From Plectrocnemia conspersa (Eukaryota; Arthropoda; Insecta; Trichoptera; Polycentropodidae), in assembly GCA_009617715.1 (NCBI GenBank), contig VTFK01000072.1, positions 62,001 to 126,000 on the forward strand: DNA of 64,000 nucleotides. Reading direction: 5' to 3'. The notes beneath the pieces were generated by a model, which was not told where the DNA came from, did not search any database, and saw only the letters and a list, made by a program, of their open reading frames with translations. Positions 11,401 through 23,739 of this stretch are shown one piece after another. A program made the translations under genes and the position numbers. Position 1 is the first letter of the stretch; each line of letters opens with the position of its first letter.

Positions 11401-12439
11401 TGCAAGTAAAAGCTTACATGTACTAGTATGTATAAAAATTCGTATAATACTTATGTAAGGAAATACATGACATGTTATATAAAATTTTCAGGTGGGAATT
11501 AAAGGATTTAGAGGATTTCAACGAAAAATAGGTAACAGGTTTTAAAATCATGCAAGCACTTCATCCGCCATTAAATCCCTGTATGGCGAGATGTTTAGTA
11601 TGTCAAAATGCAAACCGTGATAAATGGTGTACTTTGATTTATGAATCTACCTGAAGGACGCTGTTTGTGATACGTCTTATGAATACTAAAACGGTGTGAA
11701 ACTATGTATGGAAAAAGGTTTCTTATATATGACACTTTGCTTTTAAAAACCCTTCGAGTTTGCACGTTTATTATACGTAGTGCTGACTTGTAAATTTGAC
11801 TGCGATAATTCAAAAAGCACAGAAATTCGATGTAGATAAAATGTATAATACTATAAAACATTTATTAAATAAAAATATTTCCTTATTTATAAGCTTAGTA
11901 TTGTATATGTTGTATAATTTTAATATATGTATATATTTTTTAATACTACATTTAATATTTAAGACCAAAAAGCTAAACGAAATATAATATGAATAAAACT
12001 TGTTTTGAATGATTCTTGAGTTATAAAAATACTATGTCCCTTCTTTTAGTTAGAATTTCATCGTAGAAAGGTTTAATATTATCAATTCATAATCAAATAA
12101 ATAAATCAGTAAGTGTATTACAAAATAAGAAGAATAGCAACACGAAGTGTATTTTTTATCACAAACGTTTATTTTTGAGAAAAAATATGTTGTGTGTCGG
12201 TTTTAAATTGTATTATGTATGCTTAATTTTTCTATACAAAAAAATTAAATAAACATATACTTGCAGCTTCAACTCAAGAGCTAAAAAAGGTCCTATCTTG
12301 AAAAATATTTCTTTATTTTTACATTTTTTATGCCCTATTATAAATATTGAGAATATAAGGGTTTTTTCTAACAAATATAAAAACTTTCTGTTTAATTTAT
12401 TATATTGTAGACGTCATCATCAAATAAAATATTTATTTA
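11401..12439. other. AT-rich DNA, no gene recognised
   Basis: A minus-strand frame at 11595-11861 (88 codons) begins at a non-ATG codon and resembles nothing known. The part at 11540-11800 is somewhat more complex than its surroundings. Confidence 0.4.
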
Positions 12440-12700
12440 ACGTATAATTCAAATATAAACCGTATTTAATCAAATCAAAATCAACTGGAAGGTATGTCGG
12501 GAGGAATGTTCATATAATTTGAAGAATGTCTGTATTGATGATAGATGGAATACCATAGTCAGCCAACTGCACGTTGAAGCTTTCGACAATGCAAATTATT
12601 ACCAGACTAGCTACTAACGACGTTAAAGTAGATTATACACCACTTTGAAACTGACAAACTAATACAAACTTTTACATAAACAAACTGTGAATAAATTAGT
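12440..12700. repeat. Dispersed repeat C, copy 1
   Basis: About 260 bp that align along their length with 34729-35000 in the same orientation. Shared words include GAAGCTTTC, ATGCAAATTATTA, CTAACGACGTT, AAAGTAGATTAT and AAACTGTGAATAA. It has no coding potential. Probably a short non-autonomous element, but its ends and class are not determined. Confidence 0.65.
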
Positions 12701-13284
12701 GATATTTTTATGAGCTATTGTATAATATAATGGTATATTTTTTTATGTAATAGCTTTTTTAGAGTTGTTTTGAAAATATTGTTCAATTTTGAACAACGTT
12801 TCAATTTAGATTAAATTGAATAAACATAAACATTGATAGTGTTATATAAAGATTTTAAGTCATTACAAAATTTAAATAGACGTAGTGTGTAATACATACA
12901 AATTTTACTATATAAAATATCCCTATTTTATTTTTAATACACTCTTATTCCTTCTGTTTAACTTTTAGTTCCATATTTTTCTAGGAGCTTTCTAAAACAA
13001 AAACTATTACTTAATGACACTTTTTGAATATTTTCCCTTTTAATAATCTATTTCAGTTACGCATAGAAGTAGAAGATTGAATTTTAAACTAAAAACAAGG
13101 TTTGGATTATTCGCGCTTAAAATAAAAAAAATGTTAGTCTTTAATCGTTTAACCTTAAAACTTAGTTCTCCTTTTCTCTATGTACCTATTTTTATCATTC
13201 TAATTATCCTTTTTTAATTACTTTTTGCATACAATTATAACCTCTTACAAACACTAAAAAGATTTAGCTCTATACCCTCAAAAA
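12701..13284. other. AT-rich DNA, nothing recognised
   Basis: This may include the lost left end of the following Tigger relic, but no matching terminal repeat was found. Confidence 0.4.
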
Positions 13285-14136
13285 ATGCACAAAGTAGGCG
13301 CAAAAAAGAAACGCAAGATAAAAGTGTACTCAACATAAAACAAAAAGTACGTTAATTGCGAAGAAATTAGGAAATTCACATTAAAGTTTGCCATATAATA
13401 TGGACTTAATACTTAAATGTTAAATATGTAGTTGAACAAAAAACTAAGCTAAAAGCGCCCACAAGAGATTTTGGTCCTTCTAAATAAAAATGTCATCATA
13501 TGAAGATTTAGATACAGCCATGCATTGCTTTAATTAAAAACGATCAAAAATGTAACAAATTTTTTGATTAAATTTTGGAGTTAAATGGCAAATTAAACGC
13601 ATTACAATACAACGAGATTGTTTCAATGGTTTTGTTGAAGCTTTTGATAAATTCTACATCGAATTTTAAGAATATTTGCAATTAGAAAATTTGCAACTTG
13701 ATAAAATTTATAAGTGCTTGCCAATGAAAACGCTTGATTTCTCAGGAGAAAAGTCCAATCCCGGACACAAATCATCTAAAAAGAGTATTGAGAAGAAAAA
13801 AAATATGCTGAAATAAGAAATCTTTTTATTAATTTATATACATATCAGAAATATGCAGATAAATGTAAAATTTTAAATGCTTTTAAAATAGAGGAGTGGT
13901 TTGGTCGCGAAATCAATGCTTAAATGATGCGGATGTTGTTTCTAATGGCACTCAAACAGAAGAAAAAAAAATGATAGTGAAAATACAAGTGAATAAGATA
14001 CTAACAATAAGATAAGTCTTAAAACGGCAGTAACTTATATTGTAACTTTATGGGATTACATCGATAAAAAGGAATTTTCAGTATAACGAAATTTTTTCTT
14101 CGGTCCCATGAGCTTCGCTATACTGAGATTTCACTC
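13285..14136 (+). pseudogene. Second pogo/Tigger-like transposase relic, with right terminus
   Basis: From the ATG at 13490 the frame reads SSYEDLDTAMHCF and KRSK, as in the CENP-B-type HTH region of Tigger/Jerky transposases. Further on, GFVEAFDKFY, LDKIY and KCLPMKTLDFSGEKS with PGHKSSK match the start of the catalytic domain. The NADETGLYW block with the first catalytic aspartate is deleted between LDKIY and KCLPM. The part holding the other two aspartates is also gone. A C-terminal remnant (LKTAVTYI...DYIDKKEF) ends with TAA at 14084-14086. Just after it, 14085-14136 reads on the minus strand GAGTGAAATCTCAGTATAGC, which resembles a pogo-type terminal repeat, followed outside by TA (14137-14138). 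Upstream, 13285-13480 may hold the first HTH. Many stops are present; it is older than, and of a different family from, the element at 559-2286. Confidence 0.75.
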
Positions 14137-14138
14137 TA

Positions 14139-15104
14139 TTATGCAGTATTTATGTTTTAAATTTTTTTATTCTATTATATTACAATATTACAATAAACTA
14201 AAAATAAATATAATCAGGATATTCTAAAATAAACGATAAATAATAATTGAAAATCACAATCATCAATCACATAAATCTGTATTTAGAAAAAAATATGTCG
14301 CATTTTGAATAAACAGTTTTACAATTTTGTACACACTTTTCTCATAAGGTTCTTTCGGATAATCGTAACTGACAAAAAATATTGGAATAAATTGGCTAGT
14401 GGTGCTTTATCCCCTTGTATAATAACTAAAAAAGCATTAATAAACGGTCGATGAAAGACGTTATTTTGTCAAAGATGATGTTTTCCTAGACTTGTTGTTC
14501 AAAAGATGAAAGATTTACAGTCCGTATTCACCATTTTTTTTTTTTTGACAATGTAATGAAGAAGTAAATGGGACATAAGGGTTATTGTGTACAGTCGTCT
14601 TATTGATTTTTATTGGTACTCGTAGATAACACAATAAATGATCAGCGTATAAAGTATTTTTAGAAGTACTTGAATGTAAGGAAGATTGATTAAACTGTTC
14701 TTATTGTTTAAAACACAAAATATTCATAAATAGTAAGTCGGCAATATAAATCAAAATTTGTCTTACTTGTTAATTATATTTTAAAAATATATATAAACAC
14801 GACAATCTTAAAAAAAAATATTCCGACTCTGGAATCCTTGGATTTTTTTACAAAATTCGCAAGCGTGTATTAACATTCAACAATATATCACGGCATAAAC
14901 TTAGAATGAATGGATAGCTATCAGATAAATTGACTAAAGAGCTCTTAAAGATACTTTAACATTATAATTAGATATAGTTGTAATTAAATTGTTATGTAAT
15001 AAAATAACAAATTCAAAATCAAACAAAAAATCTACAAGTCGCAGATTTCTACAAAATAAAATTAACAAACATTAAAATGGATAATGTTTTTTTTTATATT
15101 GAAT
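14139..15104. other. AT-rich DNA, nothing recognised
   Basis: A moderately complex patch at 14300-14530 was read in all frames without finding a family match. Confidence 0.4.
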
Positions 15105-15442
15105 AAATCTTCCGTTGTAACTTGACAGTCGTAAGTCCAATGCGTTACAACGGCAAAATCTGTACTAACCGAGTAAGGCAATCAGACATAATGAATACCT
15201 TACAAGTAAGTATTAAACCATTAGACTAAAAGTCAGAGAATCGGTGACATCTATATTAATTTTTATAAATTATTAGGTGCTATACAATTTATAATCAATA
15301 AATGTCACTGTAGCTTGGCCCAGTTTTTTTTTTAATAATAGCGCATTTTATAAAAATAAAAATTTGAGTTTCGCTGCTGGGGCTCGAACCCATAACCTCA
15401 GAGTTACTAGTATCAGACGTTACAGACTACGCTATTCCATCC
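15105..15442 (-). repeat. SINE family A, copy 1 (tRNA-derived)
   Basis: On the minus strand it begins with a tRNA-like head. An A-box-like TAGCGTAGTCTG lies near 15430, and the B box GGTTCGAGCCC is at 15380-15390. An AT-rich body follows, and then a 3' tail with TTGTAACGCATTGG (15130-15150). Copies 2 and 3 match it along most of their length. RNA polymerase III would transcribe it from the head; it would need LINE proteins supplied elsewhere to move. An open frame of 72 codons across it is a by-product of the repeat. Confidence 0.85.
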
Positions 15443-15839
15443 TTATAATAAATAAAATATTTAATATAACGAAGCGGCAATTGTCGGGGTATTCGAATGC
15501 TTTGGTTTTGCTAATCAATAAACATGGTGAAACATGCGAGCGGTACTCGAATTATTTTTTTATTTTTTTTATGACTAATTAGTTAAAATAATAATAAAAA
15601 TGGCAATACCGGTAATGACTACCGATATCGTTGCAATCCATAGATATAATTTCTGTTGGAAAAAATTGTTCTCAAAAACAAACATGATCTATATTATACA
15701 TATTTTAAAACTCAATAAAAATTGCTAGCTTATTTTATCCGTGACCTTCCTCTTCACCAGCCTAGATTATTAAAAGTATATTAGACTATAATGAAAATAT
15801 TATTATTTACATACTATTTCAAATACTAATATTAATGTT
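15443..15839. other. AT-rich DNA, nothing recognised
   Basis: No repeat or open frame of note. Confidence 0.4.
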
Positions 15840-16225
15840 TACTGAGCGCGCTATTTTGTACTCCACTACAAACATAAATTTTCAGCTTTTTATTTTTTAA
15901 TACAGTCACGACGCGTTCCAGTGAAAAATCACATCTGGATTTCCAAAAGTCTTACGTCGGTACTCGGAAAATATATACCATAAAAAATAATCACTAAAAG
16001 CGACGCCGAGCACTTTCGAAGCCGAAACTCTCGCTAATCTCCAAAAGTTAGGTGTCGTGAAAGGGCGCTTTTACTTCACTATAAATAGCTGAATAATTAA
16101 AGAGCCGAGCCAGTACACACGTACGTACATAAATTTACGCAAAATCAACGTGCGTTAACCTCCGTACGTCATAAAAACGATATGTCGAGCGAATGACTTT
16201 AATTTACGTACACACAAGGTGGCCC
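15840..16225. promoter_or_regulatory. GC-richer island with a MEF2/TATA-type site
   Basis: CpG-containing, complex sequence with CTATAAATAG at 16079-16088, which is both a perfect MEF2-type site and a TATA-like box, and several ACGT/CGTACG words at 16120-16170. No coding frame. Candidate enhancer or promoter; functional status is inferred only. Confidence 0.3.
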
Positions 16226-16923
16226 AAAAGTAACATTTTTTTAAATAAAGATAAACAAACTCACAATTTAAAAACACTAAATTAAAATACCGTTTCTTAC
16301 GGATCATAACTATACAATACACGACAACTTTCAAGAAAAGAGACCAGGTATAATACAAAACGTATTAGATTTATAACTTTATATTATCAGAGATTATTTT
16401 TATCCTTGAAGTGTAAATACATTCTGGTTTAATATATACTGTTTCAAACTATATTTCATATAATGAGCTGTCTATAGAAATTGGTTACGAGATATAGGTT
16501 GAAGCATTGATACTAAGCTGATTCAATACATGAAAGAGAAGGGCTCATCATTAGCGTTTTAATCAATAGTATGCTGCAGCTATGTCTTAATATATCTCTC
16601 ATCAGTTATCTATCCATTTTAGTCTCCAAATTTGAATGTTACAGTCCGAATGAAAATCTCAAATGGAATGAATACCTTGAGTTAGGGATGAAGCATTAAT
16701 CTAGAGGTCCAAAAATGTTAAGAGGGTGTCGTAAACAGAAGTATAGTTATTAAACAACTCAAGACAACTACACGAGGTACTCTAAAAATTCGGCTTAAAG
16801 ATAAATCTTATTTAAAATTTCCTCTTCTAAGAACCAAATATTCACACATATATGTGTGTGATTCACTCTGTTAACAACGGTTTTCTTTCTGAGAACAATA
16901 AACTTCTAATGGGTGTTATTTAG

Positions 16924-16959
16924 CTACGAATTCATACATTATGTATTATGGATTCGTAG
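16924..16959. repeat. Imperfect 36-bp palindrome
   Basis: CTACGAATTCATACATT is followed by its near-complement ending in GGATTCGTAG. Two mismatches in about 16-bp arms. Confidence 0.55.
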
Positions 16960-17136
16960 AATTAATATTTCCACAATATAAAAATTGTTTTTTTAAGTGT
17001 AATTTTTTTATTGGAATTGATGAAAAACATTCTAACAGTACAAATAAACAGTTTAAAGTGTGACCGTGCAATTTATGCAATATAGTATAATTACAAAGTT
17101 GTATTCTTGTCGTAGTACTACGTATCTAAGATCGAG

Positions 17137-17156
17137 TTGTGTTCTTAAGAACACAA
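17137..17156. repeat. Perfect 20-bp palindrome
   Basis: TTGTGTTCTTAAGAACACAA reads the same on both strands. A 12-bp palindrome, CGTAGTACTACG, sits 15 bp upstream (17111-17122). Function unknown. Confidence 0.7.
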
Positions 17157-17230
17157 TGTTTCAATGCCAGTTATTTTTTTCATGATTTTAATGGTTATCT
17201 CGGTCAATTCGGCGTACCTCTGCTTATTAC

Positions 17231-17430
17231 TTAACCCTCATTATTTAAAGTCGACATAAAAGTGGTAGTTCTGGATGGGACTCGTAAAGAAAGTGTCTCA
17301 GGAAATTGGCGGAAGTGATTTAGTATAACAGTGTTCTGGCTTAAACATCTGAAGGGTTAACCCATTGGAGTCCTTTGTCCACACGTATTGGACATCTATT
17401 TTTTACTGGCAGTTCCTATATCCATAACGT
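17231..17430. mobile_element. Possible piggyBac-like remnant (TTAA-flanked)
   Basis: TTAACCCT at 17231-17238 and AGGGTTAA at 17353-17360 would bracket a 122-bp segment with CCC...GGG ends and TTAA duplications, the hallmark of piggyBac-type elements. Immediately outside, the sequence continues CCCATTGGAGTCC with short inverted words (GTCCA...TGGAC, ATCCA...TGGAT), as in subterminal regions of such elements. No transposase is present. The terminal repeats are short and imperfect, so this is tentative. Confidence 0.3.
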
Positions 17431-18113
17431 CTGGATATTTTATTTAAAATTATATCGTAAAATCAATAATTTTAGAAATAAAAAAAAATAAGAAAACCAA
17501 ATAAATAAAATGTGTTTTAAATATTAAATGTATTGTATAAATATCTATATATAATACAATTTAACAAAAGATAAAATTAATAAGATAATTCTTACAAATA
17601 ATATACTTTTGTATTAAATATAAATAAGATTAATATTAGTATATTTTTTTAAATTAAAAACATTTAATTAAAAAAATTAAAAAAGTTAGAAATTAAATAT
17701 AAATAGATAAATATATTTTATATTTTTTTAATAACTATGTATAACATTATTTATATTATAAATATATAATTTAATTTATTTCATATAATATACACATAGC
17801 TAGATATAATATATAAAAAATTGTCTTTATTATATTTAATTATCATTATATTGGTTAATTAAATGTGTTCATTCAAAGTGGTTTGGACTTGGGGCACCTC
17901 TTATTAAAATAAATGGACTATAAACATTATATAATTTGGGAAAGACTTGCGTTACTTTTAGTCCTTTAAACAATGCTAATTATTTGTGGAGGAACTAAAC
18001 TTTACTTCACAGATTCTTTGGCGTGTATAACAATGTACCAGTAGATTTGAAATCAGTACATTTTAGGCTTTTTAGCGTTTTATTAGGACATAACATTATT
18101 ATGACTCACAAGT
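17431..18113. other. Extremely AT-rich DNA
   Basis: The part 17440-17870 is almost pure A/T. The part 17870-18110 is more complex but no family match was found in any frame. Confidence 0.45.
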
Positions 18114-18410
18114 AGTAAGAATCAAAAAAAAAATACCTAAACTGAATTTTGACTAATAGAAGAGCTCAAAAAACAATTATTCTTTCTCAAAAGTAAAAAA
18201 TCGTGCAGTCGCAGGGGAAACGCTCGGTTATGTAGTGTTCAATTAAAACTTTTTTCGTAACAGTATTCGCCGTCAATAAGTAAGAATCGCATAAAGCATA
18301 TTTAAACCGAATTATGGTCAATAGGAGAGCGCAAAAACAATTCTCATTTCTCAGAAGTCAAAAATCTACGTCAAAAGCAATAAAATCGTATCGGCGCCGT
18401 CACGATTTAA
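18114..18410. repeat. Repeat D, two tandem units
   Basis: AGTAAGAATC starts both units (18114 and 18280; period about 166 bp). Both then contain CAATAGGAGAGCGC-like and CAATT...TTCTCA-like words, and a run ending near ACGTCAAAAGCAATAAAA in the second. A third, inverted unit lies at 25665-25790. No open frame. Confidence 0.6.
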
Positions 18411-19737
18411 ACTAATAAATACATTTAAACTAATACTCTAATATCATAAATGCGTATTAATATCAGTAAATTAGTATATAATAATGTATATTCCTAAAAT
18501 TTGTTTGCTGATACACCAAACATACAAAAATTAAAATTAAACATAAAGGTGTTACCTAAAGTGTACAAATTAATTATTCATATTGAATAATAATAAGTAT
18601 ATTCAGCTTTAAAATATGCAATACAAAAATTATTTATGGTTCTATAGGTTGATAAAATGCTTAGATGTGTCATTTTGGCATTTTGACGTCTTGCGTGATC
18701 GTCAATGAGAATAACTTTGTTTTACTGTTTTTATATTTTATATAAAAATATTAGTCAAGCTTTTGTGGGCTCGTTAAATTTTTACACACTTTCAAAAATA
18801 AAATATCGTATCATAAGGTCACTTATATTTTAGATAACCTTAGTTTTTAAGCAAAACATTTAAATAATTAACCCGAAAGTATAAAAATAAACCATCACAT
18901 ACACAAACATAAGAACCTTTACAGACATAAGAGTTACACTAGGAGTTAAACTATAATTAACGAATAAGCAAGTCTTTCGCTGCTTTCATTTACCAAATAA
19001 ATTTTACACATAGTTAATTGCTTTTTTCCCTAAGTATTGTGACTAGATTAAATTGTCTAAGCATTGAGGAACTTTTGTATGTTATTACATTAAACAAAAA
19101 ACCTTTTGTTATTTTTCTTTTAACAAAATGATTATAATTTGATTACAAAGATTCTAAGTATTTTTTTTATTTAACATTTTATTTAAAAAAAATCAAATAT
19201 GCGTTTGCTCAAGCAGCGATAATATTTTAGAAAATATACTCATAATTTGTATATCTTAAAGTCACGCAGTAAAAATACTTTAGCTAATTTTACTTAAAAA
19301 TAAAAAATTTAAACAGTGTTTGCAAACGCTCTTAATTAACTGTCTTACAAACAGCATTTTAACTTTATGTATTACTTAAACTCTATATTTAGCTAGCTGT
19401 TAAAAATTTACATGTATGTTAGTAAAATAATAACAAAGTTATTATTATTTTAAACATATTTTTAAGTTTTTAAAGAAAATATGTTTCACTCGTGCGCATA
19501 ATTATTTACGTATAGTTTAATCAATGTATGTTTTTATAATCATTTTTATAAAATAAAAAATATGTTTTTCAGATGTAAATAAGAAAATTATGCATCAGTT
19601 TATTACTGAAATTTCAAATTCATTTTTATGGAAAAAAATATATTGGTACAAAGCTAATTTCAATCAGATTCCATTGATATCCTTAATTGTTAAATAATAA
19701 TATTTACTAGCTCTTTTTTTTATGCACACACAAATTC
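18411..19737. other. AT-rich DNA, nothing recognised
   Basis: No open frame above chance and no repeat that I could match elsewhere in the window. Confidence 0.45.
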
Positions 19738-20078
19738 TTATTTATTTATTACAAGTCTTCCAATGAAACACGACAGACATTAATCCGATGCGTTACAACC
19801 AGGTAAACACAATCAATAATAATCATTTTAAGCTTAAAACAATTAATGCTTGATTAATATTTTTTTAATTATTGACCACGATATTTATTCGATTGAGAAA
19901 ATCTATAAAAACCTGAACTGTGATGATTGACTAACACTTGAATTATAAAATATTCACTAATTCTGATTTTTTAGACGCGTTAGAAATTGGTAAACATAAG
20001 AGTTTATATGGGATTCGAACCTAGGTCTTTTAGATATTAGTCACCGACTAATATTTATGATATCGTTCTGATATACTT
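19738..20078 (-). repeat. SINE family B, near full-length copy (tRNA-derived)
   Basis: The minus strand carries a B-box-like GGTTCGAATCCC at 20010-20021 after a short head that includes TCGGTGACTAATA. The body contains AATCATCACAGTTCAGG-like words, and the 3' tail includes GTTGTAACGCATCGG (about 19780-19795). That tail is similar to the tail of SINE family A, although heads and bodies differ. Other copies: 5866, 6801, 26830, 39858, 46130, 55852 and 57482. Confidence 0.75.
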
Positions 20079-20495
20079 TATATAATATACACCTGTTGAG
20101 ACTTGTCAGTTGAAATGGAGCATATTCACTTAATCTTTCTTACAAATGGTGATGCAGAAAAAAATAATATCAATAAAATATATTTAAACTGATCTCAAAT
20201 TAAACTTAAATCTGCCTAGATCTATTAATATTTCTTGTCATTCTCTAATTTGAACAATTATATGGCAAAAAATATATTATTCCGTTTTAAGTTATAGTCA
20301 ATTCCAGTTGTAAAGGAACGGTGGATAAATGGGATTGTTGGGTCCGTAAAAGCATTTGATCGTTAACAGAAAGAACTTTTTCTACTGTTTTATTGTAGTT
20401 TATAACATTACTAGTTCCAGACACATCAACATTTAAATGATCATTCGTTTTTTTGGGTCACTCTATATACAACACGGGTAAAAATCGATCCCTTT
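20079..20495. other. AT-rich DNA, nothing recognised
   Basis: No open frame or repeat match. Confidence 0.4.
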
Positions 20496-20720
20496 GTTCG
20501 CTCCGTTGTCGTAGAGCGTTTCGCCCATTAATGCAGCAGTAAAGGTTTAGCCCTACAGCACACGCACGCTCGTCACGAAACGACCCCAAATCTATAGACC
20601 CACTGCATAGGGGCGTGGAAAGAGTGCTTGCTAAAATTATTTATATACGCACGCATATGAGTATTTTTTCGGCGGAAAAATTGACCTCCGACGAGGTGGC
20701 ATGAGGTTTTTTGATCAGTT
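20496..20720. other. GC-richer island (20.5-20.7 kb)
   Basis: CpG-rich, complex sequence with CGTTTCGCCCATTAATGC and GGGGCGTGG-type words. No open frame. Candidate regulatory element, by composition only. Confidence 0.3.
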
Positions 20721-22019
20721 TTCAACCCTTTGGAATACATAACTCAATTTTTTTATGTAATTATCCTGTGACGGTAGGAACTTCAAAGCTAAAATAACGT
20801 GTGGGTTATTAAATTTACGGTTTAAAACCACTATGTATAAAAAGACAAGATTTACACCTGGTGCCTGTTATTTTCATATACACGACAATGGTATTAAACG
20901 CCATTTTAAATACAAAGTTAATATAGTTTTAAATATGTGAATGTACAGATCTTAAAGATCGCATTACATAGTAAGTATTTTTCAATAATACACGCTAAAT
21001 TTAATGATGTTTTAATTTTTTAGTATTTCCAGTTTTTTAAAGGATTTTCCTGACCAAAATTGTATAATATAAATCATTATATAATTTATCATAAACATTG
21101 CATTATCTAATATTAATGACACTTCATGTCTATTTTCCCAATATTCGTTATTAAAATACAATACAACAACATTCGAAAATTCGTTATATGATATAATCAG
21201 AAATAATTTCCCATATACTCAATGAAAATTGATACATTGACACCATTTTAACTAGCAATTTCATTAACGTTGATTCGCACTCGAGAATCGTATAACTCAA
21301 TTTACAATTCCACAAATTCTCTATACATTTCGAATAGCTCCATTTACTATCGCATTTATTATGCGTTAAAATTGAATTATTTCGAGCTCTATCTGTAGCA
21401 AGAATTTCTGCATAAAACGAATTTTTATACATTTTTCACGTAGCGAAACCAAAGTGAGCTGTGAATTTTTCGACAATAAATTCTCAACTGCATTTCGCCA
21501 ACGTTGACGGCGATAGATTTAATTTCTACACCGAACCCATTTCTGCATAATTGCCAATACGACGACGTTCAACAAATGTATGCCAAGAATAAATATATTT
21601 CTAAGCGAAAATATATTATACTGAATATAAATTTTATTTAAAATAGTTTAACAGATGCAAAAGTTAAAAATAATATTTAATAAAAACAACTTTAGTACGA
21701 CTAGAACAGGTAATAAAAATGGATTGAAATATCTTAAGTTAATGGTTAATATTTCAACAAGGTATTTAATTTACAAGAGTTAAAGATATGCGATAAAGTA
21801 TCTGACCATTTATTTTTTTAAAACCAGAAATCAAGATAACGATACAAAATAAATACCAATTAACAAATCTAACAATCTAACAATTTTAAAAAAAAATGCT
21901 TCAAAAGACGCATCAAATACAGAAAATAGACTAATGAAATTGTAGCTATGCTATTTTTCGTTATATTACATTTTTTTTAATATATACTTATACAGATTAT
22001 ATTTAAATAATAAAACTAT
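20721..22019. other. AT-rich DNA with a more complex patch
   Basis: The patch 21180-21570 is less AT-biased, with an 82-codon minus-strand frame (21184-21432) that resembles no family known to me. It is probably another non-coding island. Confidence 0.4.
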
Positions 22020-22890
22020 ATAGCAAAAATACGCAAGAAAGAAACTACATTAGAACAAATTAGATAAAAAAAGAAATGTAAAATCACTGTAATTTAAAAT
22101 TTATTATCTGTGTAATTCTTTTCACATGTAATTTTATCACGTGTAGTTATTTCCACGTATAATTTTATTGTGTAATTTTATCACATGAACGACTATTCTA
22201 AGCATCTAATAAATATGTTTTACAACAAATACATAATTAGCAACATATTTAAAAAATATGTATCTAAAAACCTCAACAAAAAAAACTACAAATATACTTA
22301 ATATTAATTTTAATATTAAAAAAAACAGTATGAATTATCGTAATATATTTATTATACGCTTATTAATGATTACAGTTGGAAAAATATTAAGCTTGACAAT
22401 TCAAGATAATCTATTAGTTGGATTAAATTTTTAGATTATGTATAATAGATAATGATTGTCAAAGAAATGCATTTTCCATTACAATTTCTGTTAAACTTTT
22501 TTAATTGAATACTAAATCTGTAAGTAAGATTACACAAGAAAGAATGTGAAATTTAATGCTTGTGCATTTTTTCCTAATGTAATTCCTCTTATATGTATTT
22601 TCTTTCTTGTGTATTTTTATCGCGTAATGTATTTAATTATATTACAGCTTTTGAAATACGCTATTATTTACTGTAATTTATGAAAAGTTTATTAATGATT
22701 CTAATTAAAACAATATTTAACTTTCAATTCAAGACAATCTACTTTTTAGATAGTTGAAGCATAATTAATGAGTACATATATATAGTAAATAACGATTGCT
22801 AAAAGTTTTCAATAGACGTGTTAAGTTTGTAATTAATTTTATGTACAAATTTAAGTTGAACTTTTATAATTGAATAATAAATGTTTAAAA
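22020..22890. repeat. Old internal duplication
   Basis: The segment 22360-22520 aligns loosely with 22684-22885: both contain TTATTAATGATT, AATTCAAGA(T/C)AATCTA, a TAATAACGATTG-like word and AATTGAATA(C/A)TAAAT, in the same order. Flanking it, AAAAATACGCAAGAAAGAAA near 22025 has an inverted partner, TTTCTTTCTTGTGTATTTTT, near 22600. The part 22090-22200 is a series of degenerate GTAATTTTATCAC units. This may be a decayed element with inverted ends or a degenerate satellite. Confidence 0.4.
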
Positions 22891-23739
22891 AATCAGTATA
22901 AAACAAATATATATGAGAAGTATGGGAATTTTTTAAAAAGTATATAAGTTTTCAGCAATAATCTATAATTATAGATTTTATGTGATAAAGTAAAGATGAG
23001 TAATACAACTTAATTAATTATCAAAATTTATTTTCAGATCACTTATATATATATTATAATTATTTTTTAGTATAGTATTATTAAATCAATAATTTAAAAT
23101 GTATGTTTTCTTAATTTTAAAGATATAATTTGTTATTTGATAACATTGAAATTAAATTTGATTAAAGACATAAACAATCATTGACTTTTTCTTTTACTTT
23201 ATATTTTAATGTCATTAACGAAAAAAAATTATATTAGAGAAACATCATTTATATTTATAGCTATCGTACTATCTAACAAATATATTTTGAGGCAAAAAAG
23301 AACGTAATTTTTTTTAATGATGAAATAAAATAATATGATATTTTATTAGTTTACGCAAAATTACCATTAATTTTATTTTTTATGTAATATTTATATTATT
23401 AATTAAAAATTTATGCAAATAAATATTAATAAAATAATTGTAGTGGGATTTTAAAACTTGTATTACTATTTTTTTTTATTAATTCAGGAATAAAGATTTA
23501 TTCTATAAATACTTATATAATCTTTGTCCCCTTTTTTGAGCATATATGTTTAACCCAGAGAAGCAATTTTAATGTTAGATAAAGCAAAATCACGTCACTA
23601 GACTAATTTCATTGATTAGGAAATTAAATATCTACTCGAATTAAATAATATTTATAAGTTTATATTTATAATACATGCCGTATTATTTTTAATAACAATT
23701 AAATTAATTAGTAACAATTTATTCATAGAAAATGCTCGA
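22891..23739. other. AT-rich DNA, nothing recognised
   Basis: Homopolymer and A/T-rich words only. Confidence 0.45.

Larger units (their letters stand above)
16226..17230. other. AT-rich DNA with two palindromes
   Basis: Holds an imperfect 36-bp palindrome (16924-16959) and a perfect 20-bp palindrome (17137-17156). No gene or known element recognised. Confidence 0.45.

Noticed and set aside
15380..15390. Possible tRNA gene (B box on the minus strand)
   Set aside because: The tRNA-like part cannot fold into a good cloverleaf by eye and is joined to a repeated body, so it is a SINE head. The same applies at 20010, 26326, 31723 and 56020.
15364..15582. 72-codon open frame
   Set aside because: It starts inside the tRNA-like head of SINE family A and runs into unrelated flank; not a gene.
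16205..16235. AAGGTGGCCCAAAAGTAAC, resembling a transposon end
   Set aside because: Only one end is visible; no inverted partner was found.
17137..17160. AGAACACAATGTTT as a steroid-receptor-type element
   Set aside because: Such sites are vertebrate glucocorticoid-type; in an insect genome the match is more simply a by-product of the palindrome.
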